A stretch of 64,000 bases of DNA from Climacium dendroides. Lineage: Eukaryota; Streptophyta; Bryopsida; Hypnales; Climaciaceae. Positions 39,859-52,325 of this stretch are shown piece after piece; the stretch's first letter is position 1; each line of letters starts with the position of its first letter. The stretch is taken from the NCBI GenBank assembly GCA_950106755.1, contig OX467082.1:23498001-23562000 (forward strand), read 5' to 3'. Below the pieces are notes generated by a model that made no database searches, was not told where the DNA came from, and was given only the letters and a program-made list of their open reading frames with translations. Position numbers and translations under genes: made by a program.

Positions 39859-42800
39859 CCTATTTTTTGGTTCCCCATTAGAGCTTTTGATGCATATTTT
39901 TTGGACCTTTGCCAAATAAATCCAAAACAGGCCATTTGCGCATGAACTTGGGGCCACATGAAACATTTCAATTACATTTCTTTTTGGTGAGTTTCTCATG
40001 GAGTACCATTGAAGACCTTGCATTCAACTTGTGCCTATTTTTTGGTTCACCATTAGAGCTTTTGATGCATATATTTTTGGACCTTTGCCCAATAAATCCA
40101 AATTAGGCCATTTGTGCATGAACCAGGGGCCACATGAAACACTTCAATTACATTTCTTTTTGGTGAGTATCTCATGGAGTACCATTGAAGGCCTTGCATT
40201 CAACTTGTGCCTATTTTTTGGTTCCCCATTAGAGCTTTTGATGCATATTTTTTTGGACCTTTGCCAAATAAATCCATAACAAGCCATTTGTGCATGAACA
40301 TGCGGCCACATGAAACATTTCAATTACATTTCTATTTGGTGAGTATCTCATGGAGTACCATTGAAGACCTTGCATTCAACTTGTGCCTATTTTTTGGTTC
40401 ACCATTAGAGCTTTTGATGCATATTTTTTGGACCTTTGCCAAATAAATCCAAAACAGGCCATTTGCGCATGAACTTGGGGCCACATGAAACATTTCAATT
40501 ACATTTCTTTTTGGTGAGTTTCTCATGGAGTACCATTGAAGACCTTGCATTCAACTTGTGCCTATTTTTTGGTTCCCCATTAGAGCTTTTGATGCATATT
40601 TTTTTGGACCTTTGCCAAATAAATCCATAACTGGCCATTTGTGCATGAACATGCGGCCACATGAAACATTTCAATTACATTTCTTTTTGGTGAGTATCTC
40701 ATGGAGTACCATTGAAGACCTTGCATTCAACTTGTGCCTATTTTTTGGTTCACCATTAGAGCTTTTGATGCATATATTTTTGGACCTTTGCCAAATAAAT
40801 CCAAAACAGGCCATTTGCGCATGAACTTGGGGTCACATGAAACATTTCAATTACATTTCTTTTTGGTGAGTATCTCATGGAGTACCATTGAAGACCTTGC
40901 ATTCAACTTGTGCCTATTTTTTGGTTCCCCATTAGAGCTTTCGATGCATATTTTTCTGGACCTTGCCACATAAATCCATAACTGGCCATTTGTGCATGAA
41001 CCAGGGGCCACATGAAACATTTCAATTACAGTTCTTTTTGGTGAGTATCTCATGGAGTACCATTGAAGACCTTGCATTCAACTTGTGCCTATTTTTTGGT
41101 TCCCCATTAGAGCTTTTGATGCATATTTTTTGGACCTTTGCCAAATAAATCCAAAACAGGCCATTTGCGCATGAACTTGGGGCCACATGAAACATTTCAA
41201 TTACATTTCTTTTTGGTGAGTTTCTCATGGAGTACCATTGAAGACCTTGCATTCAACTTGTGCCTATTTTTTGGTTCACCATTAGAGCTTTTGATGCATA
41301 TATTTTTGGACCTTTGCCCAATAAATCCAAATTAGGCCATTTGTGCATGAACCAGGGGCCACATGAAACACTTCAATTACATTTCTTTTTGGTGAGTATC
41401 TCATGGAGTACCATTGAAGGCCTTGCATTCAACTTGTGCCTATTTTTTGGTTCCCCATTAGAGCTTTTGATGCATATTTTTTTGGACCTTTGCCAAATAA
41501 ATCCATAACAAGCCATTTGTGCATGAACATGCGGCCACATGAAACATTTCAATTACATTTCTATTTGGTGAGTATCTCATGGAGTACCATTGAAGACCTT
41601 GCATTCAACTTGTGCCTATTTTTTGGTTCACCATTAGAGCTTTTGATGCATATTTTTTGGACCTTTGCCAAATAAATCCAAAACAGGCCATTTGCGCATG
41701 AACTTGGGGCCACATGAAACATTTCAATTACATTTCTTTTTGGTGAGTTTCTCATGGAGTACCATTGAAGACCTTGCATTCAACTTGTGCCTATTTTTTG
41801 GTTCCCCATTAGAGCTTTCGATGCATATTTTTCTGGACCTTGCCACATAAATCCATAACTGGCCATTTGTGCATGAACCAGGGGCCACATGAAACATTTC
41901 AATTACAGTTCTTTTTGGTGAGTTTCTCATGGAGTACCATTGAAGACCTTGCATTCAACTTGTGCCTATTTTTTGGTTCCCCATTAGAGCTTTTGATGCA
42001 TATTTTTTTGGACCTTTGCCAAATAAATCCATAACTGGCCATTTGTGCATGAACATGCGGCCACATGAAACATTTCAATTACATTTCTTTTTGGTGAGTA
42101 TCTCATGGAGTACCATTGAAGACCTTGCATTCAACTTGTGCCTATTTTTTGGTTCCCCATTAGAGCTTTTGATGCATATTTTTTTGGACCTTTGCCAAAT
42201 AAATCCATAACTGGCCATTTGTGCATGAACATGCGGCCACATGAAACATTTCAATTACATTTCTTTTTGGTGAGTATCTCATGGAGTACCATTGAAGACC
42301 TTGCATTCAACTTGTGCCTATTTTTTGGTTCACCATTAGAGCTTTTGATGCATATATTTTTGGACCTTTGCCAAATAAATCCAAAACAGGCCATTTGCGC
42401 ATGAACTTGGGGTCACATGAAACATTTCAATTACATTTCTTTTTGGTGAGTATCTCATGGAGTACCATTGAAGACCTTGCATTCAACTTGTGCCTATTTT
42501 TTGGTTCCCCATTAGAGCTTTCGATGCATATTTTTCTGGACCTTGCCACATAAATCCATAACTGGCCATTTGTGCATGAACCAGGGGCCACATGAAACAT
42601 TTCAATTACAGTTCTTTTTGGTGAGTATCTCATGGAGTACCATTGAAGACCTTGCATTCAACTTGTGCCTATTTTTTGGTTCACCATTAGAGCTTTTGAT
42701 GCATATTTTTTGGACCTTTGCCAAATAAATCCAAAACAGGCCATTTGCGCATGAACTTGGGGCCACATGAAACATTTCAATTACATTTCTTTTTGGTGAG

Positions 42801-43193
42801 TTTCTCATGGAGTACCATTGAAGACCTTGCATTCAACTTGTGCCTATTTTTTGGTTCCCCATTAGAGCTTTTGATGCATATTTTTTTGGACCTTTGCCAA
42901 ATAAATCCATAACTGGCCATTTGTGCATGAACATGCGGCCACATGAAACATTTCAATTACATTTCTTTTTGGTGAGTATCTCATGGAGTACCATTGAAGA
43001 CCTTGCATTCAACTTGTGCCTATTTTTTGGTTCACCATTAGAGCTTTTGATGCATATTTTTTGGACCTTTGCCAAATAAATCCAAAACAGGCCATTTGCG
43101 CATGAACTTGGGGTCACATGAAACATTTCAATTACATTTCTTTTTGGTGAGTATCTCATGGAGTACCATTGAAGACCTTGCATTCAACTTGTG
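39859..43193 (+). repeat. Array zone 5: C-rich, overlapping 4-, 7- and 9-monomer duplications
   Basis: The run of monomers around 39912-40557 recurs at 41141-41786 (offset 1229, 7 monomers), including a D copy with CCAGGGG and a copy with TTTCTATTTGG. The run around 40737-41140 recurs at 42317-42720 (offset 1580, 9 monomers), including CATATATTTTTGG followed by AAAACAGG and GGGGTCACATG. C monomers at 42493 and 43194 are 701 bp (4 monomers) apart with the same next neighbour. Confidence 0.82.
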
Positions 43194-45480
43194 CCTATTT
43201 TTTGGTTCCCCATTAGAGCTTTCGATGCATATTTTTCTGGACCTTGCCACATAAATCCATAACTGGCCATTTGTGCATGAACCAGGGGCCACATGAAACA
43301 TTTCAATTACAGTTCTTTTTGGTGAGTATCTCATGGAGTACCATTGAAGACCTTGCATTCAACTTGTGCCTATTTTTTGGTTCCCCATTAGAGCTTTTGA
43401 TGCATATTTTTTGGACCTTTGCCAAATAAATCCAAAACAGGCCATTTGCGCATGAACTTGGGGCCACATGAAACATTTCAATTACATTTCTTTTTGGTGA
43501 GTTTCTCATGGAGTACCATTGAAGACCTTGCATTCAACTTGTGCCTATTTTTTGGTTCCCCATTAGAGCTTTCGATGCATATTTTTTTGGACCTTTCCCA
43601 AATAAATCCATAACAAGCCATTTGTGCATGAACTTGGGGCCACATGAAACATTTCAATTACATTTCTTTTTGGTGAGTTTCTCATGGAGTACCATTGAAG
43701 ACCTTGCATTCAACTTGTGCCTATTTTTTGGTTCCCCATTAGAGCTTTTGATGCATATTTTTTTGGACCTTTGCCAAATAAATCCATAACTGGCCATTTG
43801 TGCATGAACATGCGGCCACATGAAACATTTCAATTACATTTCTTTTTGGTGAGTATCTCATGGAGTACCATTGAAGACCTTGCATTCAACTTGTGCCTAT
43901 TTTTTGGTTCCCCATTAGAGCTTTTGATGCATATTTTTTGGACCTTTGCCAAATAAATCCAAAACAGGCCATTTGCGCATGAACTTGGGGCCACATGAAA
44001 CATTTCAATTACATTTCTTTTTGGTGAGTATCTCATGGAGTACCATTGAAGACCTTGCATTCAACTTGTGCCTATTCTTTGGTTCACCATTAGAGCTTTC
44101 GATGCATATTTTTGTGGACCTTGCCACATAAATCCATAACTGGCCATTTGTGCATGAACCAGGGGCCACATGAAACATTTCAATTACATTTCTTTTTGGT
44201 GAGTATCTCATGGAGTACCATTGAAGACCTTGCATTCAACTTGTGCCTATTTTTTGGTTCCCCATTAGAGCTTTTGATGCATATTTTTTGGACCTTTGCC
44301 AAATAAATCCAAAACAGGCCATTTGCGCATGAACTTGGGGCCACATGAAACATTTCAATTACATTTCTTTTTGGTGAGTATCTCATGGAGTACCATTGAA
44401 GACCTTGCATTCAACTTGTGCCTATTTTTTGGTTCCCCATTAGAGCTTTCGATGCATATTTTTCTGGACCTTGCCACATAAATCCATAACTGGCCATTTG
44501 TGCATGAACCAGGGGCCACATGAAACATTTCAATTACAGTTCTTTTTGGTGAGTATCTCATGGAGTACCATTGAAGACCTTGCATTCAACTTGTGCCTAT
44601 TTTTTGGTTCCCCATTAGAGCTTTTGATGCATATTTTTTGGACCTTTGCCAAATAAATCCAAAACAGGCCATTTGCGCATGAACTTGGGGCCACATGAAA
44701 CATTTCAATTACATTTCTTTTTGGTGAGTTTCTCATGGAGTACCATTGAAGACCTTGCATTCAACTTGTGCCTATTTTTTGGTTCCCCATTAGAGCTTTC
44801 GATGCATATTTTTTTGGACCTTTCCCAAATAAATCCATAACAAGCCATTTGTGCATGAACTTGGGGCCACATGAAACATTTCAATTACATTTCTTTTTGG
44901 TGAGTTTCTCATGGAGTACCATTGAAGACCTTGCATTCAACTTGTGCCTATTTTTTGGTTCCCCATTAGAGCTTTTGATGCATATTTTTTTGGACCTTTG
45001 CCAAATAAATCCATAACTGGCCATTTGTGCATGAACATGCGGCCACATGAAACATTTCAATTACATTTCTTTTTGGTGAGTATCTCATGGAGTACCATTG
45101 AAGACCTTGCATTCAACTTGTGCCTATTTTTTGGTTCCCCATTAGAGCTTTTGATGCATATTTTTTGGACCTTTGCCAAATAAATCCAAAACAGGCCATT
45201 TGCGCATGAACTTGGGGCCACATGAAACATTTCAATTACATTTCTTTTTGGTGAGTATCTCATGGAGTACCATTGAAGACCTTGCATTCAACTTGTGCCT
45301 ATTCTTTGGTTCACCATTAGAGCTTTCGATGCATATTTTTGTGGACCTTGCCACATAAATCCATAACTGGCCATTTGTGCATGAACCAGGGGCCACATGA
45401 AACATTTCAATTACATTTCTTTTTGGTGAGTATCTCATGGAGTACCATTGAAGACCTTGCATTCAACTTGTGCCTATTTT
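43130..45480 (+). repeat. 7-monomer tandem duplication, unit 1227 bp
   Basis: About 43130-44356 is repeated at 44357-45480. The private changes CCTATTCTTTGG (44071 and 45298) and TTTGTGGACCTTGCC in the same C monomers are exactly 1227 bp apart, and the C monomer with ACAGTTC plus the G monomer (43544 and 44771) keep the same offset. The unit is 3 bp shorter than the 7-mer at 10195 because it holds more 175-bp copies. Confidence 0.9.
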
Positions 45481-48400
45481 TTGGTTCCCCATTAGAGCTT
45501 TTGATGCATATTTTTTTGGACCTTTGCCAAATAAATCCAAAACAGGCCATTTGCGCATGAACTTGGGGCCACATGAAACATTTCAATTACATTTCTTTTT
45601 GGTGAGTTTCTCATGGAGTACCATTGAAGACCTTGCATTCAACTTGTGCCTATTTTTTGGTTCACCATTAGAGCTTTTGATGCATATATTTTTGGACCTT
45701 TGCCCAATAAATCCAAATTAGGCCATTTGTGCATGAACCAGGGGCCACATGAAACACTTCAATTACATTTCTTTTTGGTGAGTATCTCATGGAGTACCAT
45801 TGAAGGCCTTGCATTCAACTTGTGCCTATTTTTTGGTTCCCCATTAGAGCTTTTGATGCATATTTTTTTGGACCTTTGCCAAATAAATCCCTAACTGGCC
45901 ATTTGTGCATGAACATGCGGCCACATGAAACATTTCAATTACATTTCTTTTTGGTGAGTATCTCATGGAGTACCATTGAAGACCTTGCATTCAACTTGTG
46001 CCTATTTTTTGGTTCCCCATTAGAGCTTTTGATGCATATTTTTTTGGACCTTTGCCAAATAAATCCATAACTGGCCATTTGTGCATGAACATGCGGCCAC
46101 ATGAAACATTTCAATTACATTTCTTTTTGGTGAGTATCTCATGGAGTACCATTGAAGGCCTTGCATTCAACTTGTGCCTATTTTTTGGTTCACCATTAGA
46201 GCTTTTGATGCATATTTTTTGGACCTTTCCCAAATAAATCCAAAACAGGCCATTTGCGCATGAACTTGGGGCCACATGAAACATTTCAATTACATTTCTT
46301 TTTGGTGAGTATCTCATGGAGTACCATTGAAGACCTTGCATTCAACTTGTGCCTATTTTTTGGTTCACCATTAGAGCTTTTGATGCATATTTTTTTGGAC
46401 CTTTGCCAAATAAATCCATAACAAGCCATTTGTGCATGAACATGCGGCCACATGAAACATTTCAATTACATTTCTTTTTGGTGAGTATCTCATGGAGTAC
46501 CATTGAAGACCTTGCATTCAACTTGTGCCTATTTTTTGGTTCACCATTAGAGCTTTTGATGCATATTTTTTTGGACCTTTGCCAAATAAATCCATAACAA
46601 GCCATTTGTGCATGAACATGCGGCCACATGAAACATTTCAATTACATTTCTTTTTGGTGAGTATCTCATGGAGTACCATTGAAGACCTTGCATTCAACTT
46701 GTGCCTATTTTTTGGTTCACCATTAGAGCTTTTGATGCATATATTTTTGGACCTTTGCCCAATAAATCCAAATTAGGCCATTTGTGCATGAACATGGGGC
46801 CACATGAAACACTTCAATTACATTTCTTTTTGGTGAGTATCTCATGGAGTACCATTGAAGACCTTGCATTCAACTTGTGCCTATTTTTTGGTTCCCCATT
46901 AGAGCTTTTGATGCATATTTTTTTGGACCTTTGCCAAATAAATCCATAACTGGCCATTTGTGCATGAACATGCGGCCACATGAAACATTTCAATTACATT
47001 TCTTTTTGGTGAGTATCTCATGGAGTACCATTGAAGACCTTGCATTCAACTTGTGCCTATTTTTTGGTTCACCATTAGAGCTTTTGATGCATATATTTTT
47101 GGACCTTTGCCCAATAAATCCAAATTAGGCCATTTGTGCATGAACCAGGGGCCACATGAAACACTTCAATTACATTTCTTTTTGGTGAGTATCTCATGGA
47201 GTACCATTGAAGACCTTGCATTCAACTTGTGCCTATTTTTTGGTTCCCCATTAGAGCTTTTGATGCATATTTTTTTGGACCTTTGCCAAATAAATCCATA
47301 ACAAGCCATTTGTGCATGAACATGCGGCCACATGAAACATTTCAATTACATTTCTTTTTGGTGAGTTTCTCATGGAGTACCATTGAAGACCTTGCATTCA
47401 ACTTGTGCCTATTTTTTGGTTCCCCAATAGAGCTTTTGATGCATATATTTTTGGACCTTTGCCAAATAAATCCAAAACAGGCCATTTGCGCATGAACTTG
47501 GGGTCACATGAAACATTTCAATTACATTTCTTTTGGTGAGTTTCTCATGGAGTACCATTGAAGACCTTGCATTCAACTTGTGCCTATTTTTTGGTTCACC
47601 ATTAGAGCTTTCGATGCATATTTTTTTGGACCTTTCCCAAATAAATCCATAACAAGCCATTTGTGCATGAACTTGGGGCCACATGAAACATTTCAATTAC
47701 ATTTCTTTTTGGTGAGTATCTCATGGAGTACCATTGAAGACCTTGCATTCAACTTGTGCCTATTTTTTGGTTCCCCATTAGAGCTTTCGATGCATATTTT
47801 TTTGGACCTTTGCCAAATAAATCCATAACTGGCCATTTGTGCATGAACATGCGGCCACATGAAACATTTCAATTACATTTCTTTTTGGTGAGTTTCTCAT
47901 GGAGTACCATTGAAGACCTTGCATTCAACTTGTGCCTATTTTTTGGTTCCCCATTAGAGCTTTCGATGCATATTTTTTTGGACCTTTCCCAAATAAATCC
48001 CTAACTGGCCATTTGTGCATGAACATGCGGCCACATGAAACATTTCAATTACATTTCTTTTTGGTGAGTATCTCATGGAGTACCATTGAAGACCTTGCAT
48101 TCAACTTGTGCCTATTTTTTGGTTCACCATTAGAGCTTTTGATGCATATTTTTTGGACCTTTGCCAAATAAATCCAAAACAGGCCATTTGCGCATGAACT
48201 TGGGGCCACATGAAACATTTCAATTACATTTCTTTTTGGTGAGTTTCTCATGGAGTACCATTGAAGACCTTGCATTCAACTTGTGCCTATTTTTTGGTTC
48301 ACCATTAGAGCTTTCGATGCATATTTTTTTGGACCTTTGCCAAATAAATCCATAACTGGCCATTTGTGCATGAACATGCGGCCACATGAAACATTTCAAT

Positions 48401-51400
48401 TACATTTCTTTTTGGTGAGTTTCTCATGGAGTACCATTGAAGACCTTGCATTCAACTTGTGCCTATTTTTTGGTTCACCATTAGAGCTTTTGATGCATAT
48501 ATTTTTGGACCTTTGCCCAATGAATCCAAATTAGGCCATTTGTGCATGAACATGGGGCCACATGAAACACATCAATTACATTTCTTTTTGTTGAGTATCT
48601 CATGGAGTACCATTGAAGACCTTGCATTCAACTTGTGCCTATTTTTTGGTTCCCCATTAGAGCTTTTGATGCATATTTTTTTGGACCTTTGCCAAATAAA
48701 TCCCTAACTGGCCATTTGTGCATGAACATGCGGCCACATGAAACATTTCAATTACATTTCTTTTTGGTGAGTATCTCATGGAGTACCATTGAAGACCTTG
48801 CATTCAACTTGTGCCTATTTTTTGGTTCCCCATTAGAGCTTTTGATGCATATTTTTTGGACCTTTGCCAAATAAATCCAAAACAGGCCATTTGCGCATGA
48901 ACTTGGGGCCACATGAAACATTTCAATTACATTTCTTTTTGGTGAGTTTCTCATGGAGTACCATTGAAGACCTTGCATTCAACTTGTGCCTATTTTTTGG
49001 TTCACCATTAGAGCTTTTGATGCATATATTTTTGGACCTTTGCCAATAAATCCAAATTAGGCCATTTGTGCATGAACCAGGGGCCACATGAAACACTTCA
49101 ATTACATTTCTTTTTGGTGAGTATCTCATGGAGTACCATTGAAGGCCTTGCATTCAACTTGTGCCTATTTTTTGGTTCCCCATTAGAGCTTTTGATGCAT
49201 ATTTTTTTGGACCTTTGCCAAATAAATCCCTAACTGGCCATTTGTGCATGAACATGCGGCCACATGAAACATTTCAATTACATTTCTATTTGGTGAGTAT
49301 CTCATGGAGTACCATTGAAGACCTTGCATTCAACTTGTGCCTATTTTTTGGATCCCCATTAGAGCTTTCGATGCATATTTTTCTGGACCTTGCCACATAA
49401 ATCTATAACTGGCCATTTGTGCATGAACCAGGGGCCACATGAAACATTTCAATTACATTTCTTTTTGGTGAGTATCTCATGGAGTACCATTGAAGACCTT
49501 GCATTCAACTTGTGCCTATTTTTTGGTTCCCCATTAGAGCTTTTGATGCGTATTTTTTTGGACCTTTGCCAAATAAATCCATTACTGGCCATTTGTGCAT
49601 GAAAATGCGGCCACATGAAACATTTCAATTACATTTCTTTTTGGTGAGTATCTCATGGAGTACCATTGAAGACCTTGCATTCAACTTGTGCCTATTTTTT
49701 GGTTCCCCATTAGAGCTTTGGATGCATATTTTTTGGACCTTTGCCAAATAAATCCAAAACAGGCCATTTGCGCATGAACTTGGGGCCACATGAAACATTT
49801 CAATTACATTTCTTTTTGGTGAGTTTCTCATGGAGTACCATTGAAGACCTTGCATTCAACTTGTGCCTATTTTTTGGTTCCCCATTAGAGCTTTTGATGC
49901 ATATATTTTTGGACCTTTGCCCAATAAATCCAAATTAGGCCATTTGTGCATGAACATGGGGCCACATGAAACACTTCAATTACATTTCTTTTTGGTGAGT
50001 ATCTCATGGAGTACCATTGAAGGCCTTGCATTCAACTTGTGCCTATTTTTTGGTTCCCCATTAGAGCTTTTGATGCATATTTTTTTGGACCTTTGCCAAA
50101 TAAATCCCTAACTGGCCATTTGTGCATGAACATGCGGCCACATGAAACATTTCAATTACATTTCTTTTTGGTGAGTATCTCATGGAGTACCATTGAAGAC
50201 CTTGCATTCAACTTGTGCCTATTTTTTGGTTCCCCATTAGAGCTTTTGATGCATATTTTTTTGGACCTTTGCCAAATAAATCCATAACTGGCCATTTGTG
50301 CATGAACATGCGGCCATATGAAACATTTCAATTACATTTCTTTTTGGTGAGTATCTCATGGAGTACCATTGAAGGCCTTGCATTCAACTTGTGCCTATTT
50401 TTTGGTTCACCATTAGAGCTTTTGATGCATATTTTTTGGACCTTTCCCAAATAAATCCAAAACAGGCCATTTGCGCATGAACTTGGGGCCACATGAAACA
50501 TTTCAATTACATTTCTTTTTGGTGAGTATCTCATGGAGTACCATTGAAGACCTTGCATTCAACTTGTGCCTATTTTTTGGTTCACCATTAGAGCTTTTGA
50601 TGCATATTTTTTTGGACCTTTGCCAAATAAATCCATAACTGGCCATTTGTGCATGAAAATGCGGCCACATGAAACATTTCAATTACATTTCTTTTTGGTG
50701 AGTATCTCATGGAGTACCATTGAAGACCTTGCATTCAACTTGTGCCTATTTTTTGGTTCCCCATTAGAGCTTTTGATGCATATTTTTTTGGACCTTTGCC
50801 AAATAAATCCCTAACTGGCCATTTGTGCATGAACTTGGGGCCACATGAAACATTTCAATTACATTTCTTTTTGGTGAGTTTCTCATGGAGTACCATTGAA
50901 GACCTTGCATTCAACTTGTGCCTATTTTTTGGTTCCCCATTAGAGCTTTTGATGCATATTTTTTTGGACCTTTGCCAAATAAATCCATAACTGGCCATTT
51001 GTGCATGAACATGCGGCCACATGAAACATTTCAATTACATTTCTTTTTGGTGAGTATCTCATGGAGTACCATTGAAGACCTTGCATTCAACTTGTGCCTA
51101 TTTTTTGGTTCACCATTAGAGCTTTTGATGCATATATTTTTGGACCTTTGCCCAATGAATCCAAATTAGGCCATTTGTGCATGAACATGGGGCCACATGA
51201 AACACATCAATTACATTTCTTTTTGTTGAGTATCTCATGGAGTACCATTGAAGACCTTGCATTCAACTTGTGCCTATTTTTTGGTTCCCCATTAGAGCTT
51301 TTGATGCATATTTTTTTGGACCTTTGCCAAATAAATCCCTAACTGGCCATTTGTGCATGAACATGCGGCCACATGAAACATTTCAATTACATTTCTTTTT

Positions 51401-52325
51401 GGTGAGTATCTCATGGAGTACCATTGAAGACCTTGCATTCAACTTGTGCCTATTTTTTGGTTCCCCATTAGAGCTTTTGATGCATATTTTTTGGACCTTT
51501 GCCAAATAAATCCAAAACAGGCCATTTGCGCATGAACTTGGGGCCACATGAAACATTTCAATTACATTTCTTTTTGGTGAGTTTCTCATGGAGTACCATT
51601 GAAGACCTTGCATTCAACTTGTGCCTATTTTTTGGTTCACCATTAGAGCTTTTGATGCATATATTTTTGGACCTTTGCCAATAAATCCAAATTAGGCCAT
51701 TTGTGCATGAACCAGGGGCCACATGAAACACTTCAATTACATTTCTTTTTGGTGAGTATCTCATGGAGTACCATTGAAGGCCTTGCATTCAACTTGTGCC
51801 TATTTTTTGGTTCCCCATTAGAGCTTTTGATGCATATTTTTTTGGACCTTTGCCAAATAAATCCCTAACTGGCCATTTGTGCATGAACATGCGGCCACAT
51901 GAAACATTTCAATTACATTTCTATTTGGTGAGTATCTCATGGAGTACCATTGAAGACCTTGCATTCAACTTGTGCCTATTTTTTGGATCCCCATTAGAGC
52001 TTTCGATGCATATTTTTCTGGACCTTGCCACATAAATCTATAACTGGCCATTTGTGCATGAACCAGGGGCCACATGAAACATTTCAATTACATTTCTTTT
52101 TGGTGAGTATCTCATGGAGTACCATTGAAGACCTTGCATTCAACTTGTGCCTATTTTTTGGTTCCCCATTAGAGCTTTTGATGCATATTTTTTTGGACCT
52201 TTGCCAAATAAATCCCTAACTGGCCATTTGTGCATGAACTTGGGGCCACATGAAACATTTCAATTACATTTCTTTTTGGTGAGTTTCTCATGGAGTACCA
52301 TTGAAGACCTTGCATTCAACTTGTG
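45473..52325 (+). repeat. Array zone 6: B, D and G monomers with a repeated block
   Basis: Most monomers are 176 bp. One copy near 47521-47540 has lost a T (TTTCTTTTGGTGAG), and the preceding monomer has CCCCAATAGAG. The main structure is the block 48462-49514 repeated at 51097-52149. D-type copies here have CATGGGG (46704, 49866) or CCAGGGG (47056). Confidence 0.82.
48462..49514 (+). repeat. Six-monomer block with CCCAATGAATCC, copies at 51097 and 61298
   Basis: The block starts with a D-like monomer having CCCAATGAATCC, ACACATCAATT and TTTTGTTGAG, followed by a CCCTAACTGG copy, an A copy, a D-like copy with GCCAATAAATCC (one C lost), a TTTCTATTTGG copy and a C monomer beginning with a BamHI-like GGATCC. 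The copy at 51097-52149 is complete (offset 2635). The copy at 61298 keeps the first five monomers and then continues with an A monomer. A fourth occurrence of the first monomer lies at 59715. Confidence 0.88.
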
